NCBI RefSeq assembly: GCF_029784155.1
Contig: NC_073692.1
Span: forward strand, 334,251,131 to 334,315,130
Direction of reading: 5' to 3'
DNA: 64,000 nt
Source of the DNA: Uranotaenia lowii
Taxonomy: Eukaryota; Arthropoda; Insecta; Diptera; Culicidae
In this document: piece by piece, positions 23,301-35,300 of the stretch
How positions within the stretch are numbered: the first letter of the stretch is position 1
Layout of the letters: the number at the start of each line of letters is the position of its first letter
The notes under the pieces: model-generated
Told to the model about the DNA's origin: nothing
What the model saw: only the letters and a program-made list of their open reading frames with translations
The model's database searches: none
Position numbers and translations under genes: made by a program

Positions 23301-26300
23301 GAGCCTGTTCGACACCGGCAGGAATCCTTCAATTTGCACCTTTCAGGCGTAACGGAGCCGGATTGTTTTTTTACAGTGGACAGCGCAGTTTCTGTGCTGC
23401 CCGTCTTCATAGAAGTAACCTGTCTGGCCTCCTACTAATTTATAGATCGTACAGTTGCAACCACAACTTGCAGCCGATGAGTTCATCCGGATGAATAGAC
23501 CTAAGCTAGTGAAAGTGGCTTTACGGAATCCAATTACTGAAAGATGTCCGAATCTTCGAAAAATACGCCACATAATGAAACATGTACATCCGAAACTGGA
23601 ACTTCATCGAAACCATCATGGACAGCATTGAGTGTACTGTTGGGAGCACACCGACGAAATGTGAACTCGGCGGTATTTTACTCCTTAATGGATAATTAAA
23701 AATAGGAAGTTAAGCCACGTAAGTAACGTTTTTTAAATACTTCGCTATTAGAATTTTCGAAACGGAAATGATATGTGGAGCATAATTTGAGGATTTGACG
23801 ATTTATATGTCTACAATATTGTTCGAAAGATTCAGAAGCATGTTTCAAATTTCTTGAGCAGTAAGGTAGACCTGCGACTTTTGCAATCAGTATTGCGTAC
23901 TCGTTGCCCAGTTGAAACAGGGCCAAAGATGAATTATATCCTAAACGAAAACAAAAAAAATTAAACTTATAATTTTAACAATTTATAAATTCTATTCGAT
24001 GATTTAAAAAACCTATCTTAATTTTATTTGTAAAATCTAGTAAAAATCGATAATATCGACTTGAATTGAAATACTGAAATTGAGCTGAGAATAAGTTTTT
24101 AAAGTAATTTAAATGGTTAACATAATTTTTACTACAGAGTAAGTAAATGAGTTCGTACATTAACATAACAGATTGTTTAACTAAAGACAACTTACGTTAT
24201 ACGTTGTCATTCATATCACATTGCAACGCCTTAATGTATAACGCCTTAATGTATGCATACTTATATCAATGATGCTTAATTCAAATTCGAATTTCGTTGT
24301 CGTGGGTGAAAATTGGTTTTCTTCCCTAAAGCAAGCAAAATCTTGATAAGCTTAACAACACGAGTAATTTATATGTTTTGATTTTAAAATGATAAAAAAT
24401 TTTTTTTTTATTCAAATCTTGTTTTCGTCCATTTATCCAGAAATGACTGAATGAAAGGGTTAAGTTATTGATTAGTTATATTTTTCATATTTTATGAAGA
24501 AAAAAATTAAAACATTAATCGGAAACAGTCACGAATGTCAAAGCGTTGGTTTAGTGTCACAAATAAAATGAACATATATTTTCAAACAATGTAATTGTTG
24601 ACCTTGTATAATTTGCTACAACATATTTTTAAACATTTAAATTCATGGTTATATGCTTTCAATTTAAACTTTTTTTACTATGTTTGAAAAACTTGGTTGA
24701 CAATTCGTGATATCGCCTCTGCTTCTTGGATTTAATGAAATTTAGAATGCGATGCTTTTCGGTTTGGGTTTTATTTCCATTTTTTTTTGTATTCGATTAA
24801 CAGGAACAGTAATTGCTCATAAAAATTGCATTTCATAGTTGCTATTTTTATATAATAATGCTATTATTTCGATTGAAGTCTTAGTACAAGCGATTATATA
24901 CACCCATAGAAGAGGTTGCAAAAATCCAATGCCTATTTAGCACATCTCTGTGCCGATAATGCGCTGAAATGTGCACTGTGCCGAAGATGATATGTTTGAA
25001 AAACCGTAACTGGCATAAGGACTCGGCTCCCAACTAAAATGATGCATGACCACTACATTCAAGCAAAACAAGAAAAACATTTAATGGGATTTCGTTCCTG
25101 TTGGATAATTCATCCCAGAAACAAGAAAATAAAAATATAAACCACAGCGCCCGTAGGGAGAATCGAACTCAAATCACCAACCATATGGTCTTGCCAGACC
25201 GACATCTTAACCAGTGTACTATTTGAGCTTCATGCAGGAAGAGGGATATTTGTCATAGGCATTCTGCCACCGATCAATCACAAAAGAAACGCACGACAGT
25301 GGCTTCCCGGCGTTTGGCCTCCTTTCAAGGTATTCATTTGTCTTGCGATGGAAACGGGAAAGGGAACGGGAGTGAAGGAAACGGGAAACCCATTGAATGA
25401 GAACTGTGCTTTGCTTACTGCCTGCTATTACATACACACGCTACATATACACAGCTGCTAAAGACGGGCAGCTTGGCCGGTGCTTGTTTGCCAGTGAATT
25501 GAAGGAATATATTCTTGTTGCTTTTGCTACATACACACGCACAGCTTAGCCGTGGTTGTTTGCCGGCAAATTGAATTGAAGGAATGTTTTTGTTTTGTTG
25601 CTTTTACTGCATACACACGCACAGCTCGGCCGTGGTTATTTGCCGGTGGATTGAAGGAATTGAATTAGAAGGATGTTTTTGTTGTTGCTTTTGCTACATT
25701 CACACGCACAGTACTCGGTTCGCTGGCTGCCTGGTGTTGGCCGGTATTTATTTCCATCCTTCTTCGTCTTGTGATGCGATAGGAAGGGACGTGAAAGCGT
25801 TTTTATTTTGTTTCTTTCAGACATACGCAATTCGGTTAACTTGGGAGATTAATGCCGGTGGGAGCAAATCGAATCAGCACCGATCGCGTTATCTTCTTGT
25901 ACCAATGATGCTATGTTATTGACTACACGCCATTGGCACAGAGGCTGAATTTTGGGTGTACATTATGGTGTCACAGGGTGCCGTATGGGCCAATAATTAA
26001 GACATTGTTTTCCCAACTTCAGTTGAATAACCCGAGCAGACTATGATGCCCTAATCTAAAACAAACTAGAACCAAATTCTCGAGAACATATTTTGCTTTT
26101 TCACTTATGGAACAAATTTAAAACGCCTTTGGATAGGCAACATAAACTTTAGGATAACAAATTTTTCTTCGTCGTGCATTAGGAATGCTTTATCGCTTAT
26201 CTTGAAGCGATTCTAAATTTGTAGGAATTTCGAGAGATTATAACATAAATTCAACATAGTTAAATTGGATTGAATACTTATGAAAAAAATTTGTCGCCAA

Positions 26301-29300
26301 TTGACAATAATAATACGAAATTTATACCTGCCTGGCCCAAGCCCCATATTTAAAAAAATTGGATACAAGTTAAAGTTACTAAATCTGACTGGAACCATTC
26401 TGACGCAGTACATGTTTCGTCTGACTGTTCAAGTTGGAGTCGCAAGTTTAGGTTGGATATCGAAAAAAATTGGTAAAACTTATGCGAGTAATTTTGTTGA
26501 AAAAAGGAAAAAATTTCATCGTTGAATTCAAATATTTTTTATTTCTCAAATTTCTCATTCGTATCCACATTTTTAACTTATCAATTTTTTTATTGCTAAT
26601 TATGAAAAGTCATCTTATTATATGAACTACCACTACTTAATTTTTTTTATTTTTTCAGACGCAATTCGATTGCCGACTTTTAGGCGACTTTGACTACTGC
26701 ACGCAAAAAAAGATTAATCGCGAGCAAACCTTGATGGTAAAATTATACAAATTTTTGCTATCATGCCTTGTTAGTAAAATTTGGTAGTGTTTTGCTAAAA
26801 TGAAGGTGGGACGATAGCAAAACTTTGCTCTCAAATTTCATATACGAATAGCACAGATACGCCTATTTTTAGTATTGTAAAAGCCTCGTTTAGCCTACTT
26901 TTTTTTAAATTTAGTTTTGATTGCACAATGATGCCATTTTTTGGTTACCAAGGAATCCTAAATATGGTATCATTGTGCTCTCAAAGGCGTTTTTGAACTG
27001 TTGGCTAAACGAGGTATCATTGAGGTTTAAGTGAAACCTACACTTGGCATATTTATGGTATCCGTATATGAAAATTGAGACCCAAATTTTGGCATTGTAC
27101 CACCTTTATTCGGGCAAAATGATACCAAATTTTACCTTCAGGGCATGATGGCAAAATTTGGTATTATTTTGGCATAAAAGTCTGCTCGGGAGTCTATTTT
27201 ATTCCAATGGCATCCAGTGTATTTTTGAAAGGTTTCCCGATGTAATTCGTAACAAATTTAAAAAAAAATTATATACGATCGAACCTGAATAATCGAAAAA
27301 GCTTTCTGAATGAGAGGCATCGTCAGGAACTAAGCTATTCAAAACCTTAACAAGTGAGCCTTTGAAACCTCTACAAGCGAGAGTTTTTTTTTTTTTCTGG
27401 CTAGACGAGGAAAATTGTAAAGCAAATCATTTCTGAGTTAAAATTTTGATACGGCTTTCCTCAGTACCCTCTTCACAGCTTTAGTTTTTTTTGACAAGTT
27501 TACAAGCATCGAAATCAGCAACATGTCATTTACACAATCACCGTTTTAAATTTTGTTCTATCTTTTTGGCTTGAAAATTTTGTTTTAAAACCCAGTTTTT
27601 CATTGAAAAAAAAATAGTGCTTGCTTATAAAATAACCAAAAAGTATCATCTAATTACTTAATATTTAACTAAAAGCTTAATCGTAACTTCAAATAAGTGC
27701 TTTTCTCATGTCAAGGTCGGGTGTTTTTATTTGTCTGTGGTTTTCACCGCAAGTGCTTCAAATTAACGAATGGATTTGGGTTTTTTTTTCATAAATTTGC
27801 TTTTTTGAAATAACAGTTTTTTTTTAATTACAAGTTACAAGTTTAATTACAAGTTTAATTACAAGTTTAATAACAAGTTGAAAATTTGGCTTTAAACCAT
27901 AACAGCCGGGTTAATATAATTTACAAACCTTTTTATTCATTCAGGCGTGTTGACAGTCGAGGGGAAAACAAATCTGGACTGCTCGGAGACCGAATATTCT
28001 TTGGCCAAAATTCCGTAGCATCCTCCAGTCAGGTTAGGGTCCTTAATATCCAAGGTATGGTATGGACTCCAACTTGTCGGAAAACAACAACCTCGGATTC
28101 ACCGAAGTATGCCCAAATCCACAGAAGCACCTGATTCTTCAAAATGTTCATGTAGACTTCAGTATTCACTTTTACTCCAGCTCTCCAATCCATTCGAAGG
28201 AATCGCTCCAAATACCATTACTCTGATGGGAATCTCGGTTAGAAAATCAGAAACTTGAACGCTATGTGCCATAAGACAGTAGCCATTCTTTTGTCATTCT
28301 TACCGGGCATTTTTAAATTGATTGTTTTGAGTGCTTCAGTTGACCGATTGTTTTTGGTAGATGTAAAAATCAGAAGCAAACTAGTTTTTTATGACATTTT
28401 TTTGCAAAATTTGATTATTTTATCAATTTAAGCAAAAGCTAGCCTTCTGTTAGCAATCAAACATGTAGGATTTTTTAGAATTTTTTTAAACACGTGAATT
28501 ATTTTTATTTTTCCGTTTTCTGACTTGTTTTTGATTAAAATTTATAGCTAAGTTAAATATAGGCGTGAAGCTCTGCCAATTATTATTGCGGCCCGCCTCA
28601 AAGTTTTGAAATTCAATTTTGCCCGTTGGTTCAAAAGGTTGCTCACCCCTGGCTTAAATTGTTCACACACAATTGGACACTCCTTAGAAAATCCCTCCCC
28701 AGCAGCAGATTTGGAAAATTTTCAGCACAAACTCACTTCCTTTGCAGCCTTCTCTTAGCTTCGAAAAACCCTTCGGAAGAACACAAATCGCAGCACCAGG
28801 AATTATTCTTTTTTCGCCATCCACACACGAAAAATGGCCAAACCACACAGCAAAAATTATTTACTGTAAAATTACGGCAAATGTCCTGTAACAAAAAGGA
28901 GCGGGACTTTTACCGTAATTTTACAGGTGAAAAAAAAATCACAGAACCATTATTTTTCAGTGAACCAAATATTTTACAGGCTGCTTTGAAATTACAGTAC
29001 TGTAAAATTTTTATTCACTGAATTGTGTAGGCCATAGGTGGCCATCATTTTCAACAGGCGGGCCAAATTTCAGAAATGAGACTGGCACGCGGGCCAAAAA
29101 AAAATGTTCTGGAATATTCGAAATAAAACCAATAATAACAGTTTTTTTAAAACACTATTAAAATATTTTTTTTTTGCTTTTGTCACATAGAGTTTAGATA
29201 AAGCTTGCCAGATTATTCGATTTTATCCGGGTTTTCCCGGATATTTAATAAAAAAATTGGGAAAAGTCCGGTTTGGTCGATTGCTCGTATTTTAGTGGAA

Positions 29301-32300
29301 AATGCCCGGATTTTCTATCCTTTTTCCGAATCGAGCAAAAATAAAAAAACAAATGTATTGTAATTTTTTTTTTTATTTATGCCTCCAAATCGAGATTTTT
29401 TTAGCAAGTTTTATTAAACTAACCATGAAAGACAATTTTAAAATCAGATGCCCGGATTATACTAGGTTTTTAGATATGTACTGAATAAAATTCATCTTTC
29501 ATCATCATTTTTGTTACTTGCATATTTTTAGAAATTTTGCTCCCTTTAATGGAATTGTTGAAATATCATAAATCATAAATAAGAGCAAGTTCACTGGTGT
29601 TGGGAAAAAGTGGTAGAAATTTTGACATTTTGAAAATTTTACCATGCAAAAATGTTTTCAAGATCATGGGGCGTTGTATTTTTTTTACAACACTGTCTCT
29701 ATTTCAACCGTTTGTGATAGAAATATTGCTATTTTTGCATCACAGCATGCGAAAATACAACACGTGTTGTAAAAAAACTAGAAGGCCACAGATCTTGAAA
29801 ATGTTTTTGCATGGCAAAATTTTCAAAATGTACCGTAAATGTCAAAATTTCTACCACTTTTTCCCAACACCAGTAAACTTTCTCTAATATTGATGTTTCA
29901 AAGTACGGACCTCAACCTCAACTCAATCCAACTCTTTTCAAATTTTCCAGTATCTCGCTTCGACAATTATATTGGAAAGCTTTCTTAACCCTTCGTCTCA
30001 TCAAGTAACAAATTTGCAACAATTAATGTATGAAAAAAGTGAACAAACGTATTTTATTTTAATTTTTTTTCCTGATGTATTCACCATTTCCAACTGTTTA
30101 AAATGATTTTTGAGAAAAATGAAAAAAATCATGAAATGAAGGGTTAAACATAACGAATACGAATTTGATTCTTTGATAATCATAGAACTTATTGAAGGTA
30201 AACAAATTTGGTCAGAAAATCGTTCTTCTGGAAGATTTGTCAGTACCAAACCGGATGCATTATTGATGAACTTGTACATCAATACAAAGCAAGATGCCTA
30301 TTAAAATATATTTAGAGTTGGTTAAATTTTCATGAAGCTTAGCAAATAATAATTAATTGGAAAAATTTTCACAACAAACTTCCGAAATTTTACAATATTT
30401 GCAAAAGTTACTAAATTTGGATGGATAAACGAAGTTGTTAAAATAGAATTCAAGTTACGAATGGTAGTAGTTGTTGTAAAAGTATTATTTTAGTTATAAT
30501 GTTGATATGATTCGGTGATTTTTTTTACGATTTTTAAATGATTTACGATCTTACTACCTTTCTGAGGCTATCCAAACTCCTCAATATAAAAACTAGAGTT
30601 CACTGGAATGTTCTTTATACCAATGATATGTAGTCAACAAGTCCCAATCGGAAAACATTGGAAAATGTGAATGGAATTTACAGATAATGTTTCAAATTCC
30701 GTACAGTTTTGATAATTTGAAAATTGTAAATTTAAGTGCATTTTTTATTCAGTGACGGTATACTTTTTGGTAAAATAATATAAGACCCTCAAAGCCAAAG
30801 GGGTATATGTGCAAAATTCATAATGCCAAACGATTCTCAATAATTCAAATTATATTTAGTTAACTTTTTAGATTTTTTTAATTATATCCTCATTCTTTAA
30901 CTTTCGAAAGGAATTTACAAATACTCGAAAAAATGTATGGAAACTAACAAAACACAATAATTTAAAAGCATGCTTTCTCGAAATTAGTTTTTATACACTT
31001 TTACCCCTTTGGCTTATATCACTTCCAAAAGATTTTCAGATCTCTGTTTTCAATTTAGTTAGTTTAGATTCAGATATATTTATCCAAATAATATTCGCAG
31101 ACCAAGAGAAACGTTGAATTCTTAGACCATGGCTTTTACAAAAAAAAGCATCGCGGGCCACAAAAAAGTAGTCGCGGGCCACATGTGGCCCGCGGGCCAT
31201 GGTTTGGCCACCCATGGTGTAGGCTTTTTTCGTTGTTTTTTTTAAATTGATATTTATTTTCGGAGAAAGTAAAGGTAACGAAATTATTATCGAATAAATT
31301 TATTTATAAGCTAAAATCCGCATATTTAATTTTCTTACAACACTAAAATCTGATTTCACAATTCTGACAAGCATTTTCGCCATCGATCTGCGTTAATTTG
31401 CACTTGTTATTATTTGTTTGGGGAAATGAAATCGTTCAGATACACACAGGGAAAACCATCACTTGTACAATTGCTTCTTGCGCCACATGAATGTTTGCAG
31501 TGTTGATAAACAGATGATTGCGTTGACCGTTGAGACAAATCTGCGACGTTGCTCGATTTATGAAAAACACCTTCTGCAGGGATGTGCCTCGATGATTAAC
31601 CTTTTGATCTGCGGATGGCGCTCCAAAAATCCTCGTACGATGTGTCCTGTAACATAATCAAAAGCAGAGGGACACAAATACTAATAAAATAACACAGTTG
31701 ATCATAAATTGGAACACCTTGTTTAGTTACCTTGAGAAATTTTCTGGTGTTGTTTTCCTGAATCTTGGAATGAGTGGCATTACATTATCGACCGATATCA
31801 ACTTCAAAGGGGGCATGAAGATTCTTTATGACTATTATCTGCCAGGTTGCATAAAAATATTACAATGTCCAGCGGTTGTCTGGTCCGGGAAACATGATAA
31901 CTGTGCAGCCCACAGCCAAGTCTAAGTGTCTTATGTGAAGCTAAAATAAATTTAAAGTTTGTTACCTATGTTAAATATGTAATTTATTGTCTGCTAGTTT
32001 ACACGAAACCTATTTATGAGAATCCAGGTTTTGAAAATTATTATTACAGATATAACAAACAAAATTCGAATGGAATCGTAAAGAAAATACCGATTTATGT
32101 TAAAATTACTGACTAAAAATTTAGGAGTCGAATGCGGGAAATTTTTTTCAAACATTTTTTGGTGTTATCAGTTTCTTAAAGGCGATTTTAAACTGAACAT
32201 TTTACAAAATGAAAAGTACTAGGTAGCAGTAACATGCTTGTTTGTATTGCTGATCGCAAAAATGATAGAAAATTACAGAGAAACTTTCAACTACTCACCA

Positions 32301-35300
32301 GCAAAAAAATCTAGATTTGGAGTGGTGTATCCCGGAGGTGACCTGGGGAGGCTTGTGTGCGCTCTTTTTCAAGCTTGGCGACTAATGTAGGCGACGTAAA
32401 CTTTGATCATTGCTTCTGTCACCCATGATGATTTATTGGTTCCATGCCATCCTTAAATGATTTTAATTGTTTTAAAAATAAAATTTCAGTTCGATTTAGA
32501 ATGTACCTCAAACTATTACCTTATCAAAGATCCGTAGATAAAAACTATCGATACGATTGGAAAGGCAAAATCAGACTGCAGAGATTTCTCGTGAAAGCCA
32601 TACAAATCGCTTATACTCGCGTCTGCATAGTACCAATTGTTGTGGATTATGATGTAGGTACTCTTATGTACCGAAACGACGAACTGTTCAGCGAATCAAG
32701 TCTCAAGTTTCATTCTTTCTTCGAAACCGGTCTGCAGGTTGTACTCCTCAATAGGACATTGGTTTTAAAAGACCAAAAATAGTTTTGTCCTCGTTTGGAT
32801 CGAAAACTTATCATGGGTGGCTACGAAAAATAAAATTTCTTAGTTGAAATCTAGAACAAAAATCTGACTATACAGAGTATGGATTATGGTCATTCGACAG
32901 AGCCCTAGTCTCACCAAACACCATTTTCATCCAGCAGGATATCGTAGTAGCTGACCGACAATTGTATGTATGCAATCAACTTTAGCTGACTGCCAGAAAG
33001 CACACGGAAGCTTGAGTGCGTTTCTCAATTATTTCAATAAAAAAAAATCCTCCTAGACCTTGATTGTTATGGCTATATTCTTCGGTGGAATAAAAGGCTT
33101 ACCACGAGTTGCACACCACCCAATCGGATGCATTTCCGATGATGTCTGAAACCAAAGTCCTCCGCTGAAGCGCTTTGAAGCCGCAAATTTTCGGCACTTT
33201 CCATCTAAAACAAATAAGGTTTACCAGTCAATTAAAAACTGTTGAGCGGCCATGTCCATATTATAGATACTTGTAGACTAGGGCGGCGATTCTAGAAGAC
33301 CGGAACTGATCAAACATCGAGGCCGTTCAATTGAAGGAGTTGATGAAATCGGAAGATCGCTCATCCTGCGGGAGCGACGGAAGCTTACTTCCGCGGGGCA
33401 GCTGCGAGAACGCGTCCTGCAGAACTATCTCGATCTGACTGTTGGAGAGATTTGAACTGTTGGGAAAAAAGTAATTAGATTCCAATTTCAATCGATTAAT
33501 GAAAATAACCTCCTACCTGATCTCAGACATTTTGAATCGATAGCTGATATTTGGATTCGGTTGTTGAAGCTTCTAATGAAGGGCCAACCTTTTCTGAAAC
33601 TCCATCGGTTGCTGCATAGGTATTCCGGTTCGGCCGAGACGACATCAATCGATTGATTCTAGTGGTACGATTCTCCACCTGTCGAATTGTCGGGAAGCAC
33701 CGATATTCTCACAGTGGGAATGCTGTTCCTCTTTTAGTTCATCACTAAACCCGATCGATGCGATAATTTCTCGGAGGAACAGCAGAATGCCACGATATAT
33801 TGTCGACCGGTTCTTGCTTGACGATTGTTTCCACGGAAGAAAGCATGAAGTCAACAAATCAACACTTATAATATCTACAGCCACGAAATACCAAAAACCA
33901 ATTTTATTCCACGACACGGTTCGAATGCTTATGTTTGTTTTCGTGAGCACACGCTTGGAAAAATCCAACAATACATAGGTTTAGACGTTCACTGGAATTT
34001 TAGGTGAAATTCATGAGCACGTTGTGTGGAAGTTAAGTATTTTCAAAAGCTCGGAAAACTGCTGACAGCGACAAATTCTTCACGAGAATTTTTCAGCTTT
34101 TGTTTTGTTTGACAACCGAAAATTTTAGAGACCTGTAATGAAAAAGCGGCCTGTAAATAATACTCTCGCTTAAAATAAATGCCTTCGTACTGTAAAACTA
34201 CGGCAAATGTCATGCTCCTTTTTGTTACATGGCAGTTGCTGTAAAGTTATACGTTTTTGTATTTAAAAATACATGGTTTATTAATTACAGGTTGTTTTAT
34301 TTTACAGGCAACCATTTTCAAGGACACGTAATAGTCAAAATTTTTTTCTGTGCAGAGCCGAAATCACAAGAGCACCAGCAGCTTTTGTGTTCCCTCGTTG
34401 TCGTGTGGTTTTTGAACGTCCGCGACGCCATTTTATTCCTTACAATAAAAACTTTCATGATAATCCCAGCTGGCCGATTTCGGATACTCGTTCGAAATTA
34501 TCTGAAATAAAAAGCAAAAGAAAATAAGATTTTAAAAACAATTATACATTAAACAAACTTAAAATATAAAATTTGGCATATAACGGTATTTTACGCTGTG
34601 AATAATTGGTTCAAGACTTAGTAACAGGAAGGGGGTCACTATCACCTTTGTGTAAATGTTGTCGATACACCGTATACAGTTCAACTACATTTTTCAACGT
34701 CAATTGACAGATGATGGTAAGAACTAATCATCAGAAGTCGTCAAAAGCATCCCAAAACAGAGTGCTAAGTCTCTGTTTTGTGGGTCATACTTAAGGTTGC
34801 CAGGATTTTTTCAGCACATATCCATGCGGGATAAACCGGGCTATTTTATGTACAGACCTGGAACAAACCAGGCATTTGATTTCAAAGTTCCGGGCAAATT
34901 TGATCAAAACCCAGGAATTAAAGGGTGATATGGTCAAAATTTGGTCAATATCAACTTGACGTATTTCTTTCGATTTTGCATTTGAAAAACCTGAACACCC
35001 CTAATTTTAAGGGTTTGTGTAGAATGTTGCTCCTATTTTGGTTTTGGAATTCACTCTTCAGTTTTCAAAATGCCGTCCAAGGAAGAAGAAAAGCGTATCA
35101 AAATATATATCGCGAAAATCCAAGCTACTCGCATGCATAGCTGGCAAAATCGCTAAAAGTTGCCAAATTAACCGTTAGAAATGTAATTAAAGTGTTTGGG
35201 GAACGTTTGTCGACAGCCAGGAAGTCTGGATCGGGGGAAATCGAAAACCGGAAGTCGCCGAGACGACAAAGAGAGTTACCGGTAGATTCAAGCGAAACCC

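Larger units (their letters stand above)
29029..31222. mobile_element. Inverted-repeat element with GGCCATAGGTGGCCA ends (~2.2 kb), host to nested insertions
   Basis: Left: GCCATAGGTGGCCATCATTT with GGCGGGCC following. Right: GCGGGCCATGGTTTGGCCAC and CCATGGTGTAGGC, its mirrored counterpart. The subterminal CGCGGGCCA repeats are GC-rich against an AT-rich interior. A hairpin MITE of family A (29582-29885) and a small MITE (30791-31016) lie inside, so this element is the older one. No transposase reading frame seen. Confidence 0.6.

Noticed and set aside
23190..23700. Possible retroelement protease (TVDSAVSVLP-like peptide on the plus strand)
   Set aside because: The DSG/DTG core is not intact, flanking frames are full of stops, and no gag or RT motif is nearby.
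28626..29021. 131-codon plus-strand ORF
   Set aside because: No domain motif; its second half runs through a MITE (28843-29028).
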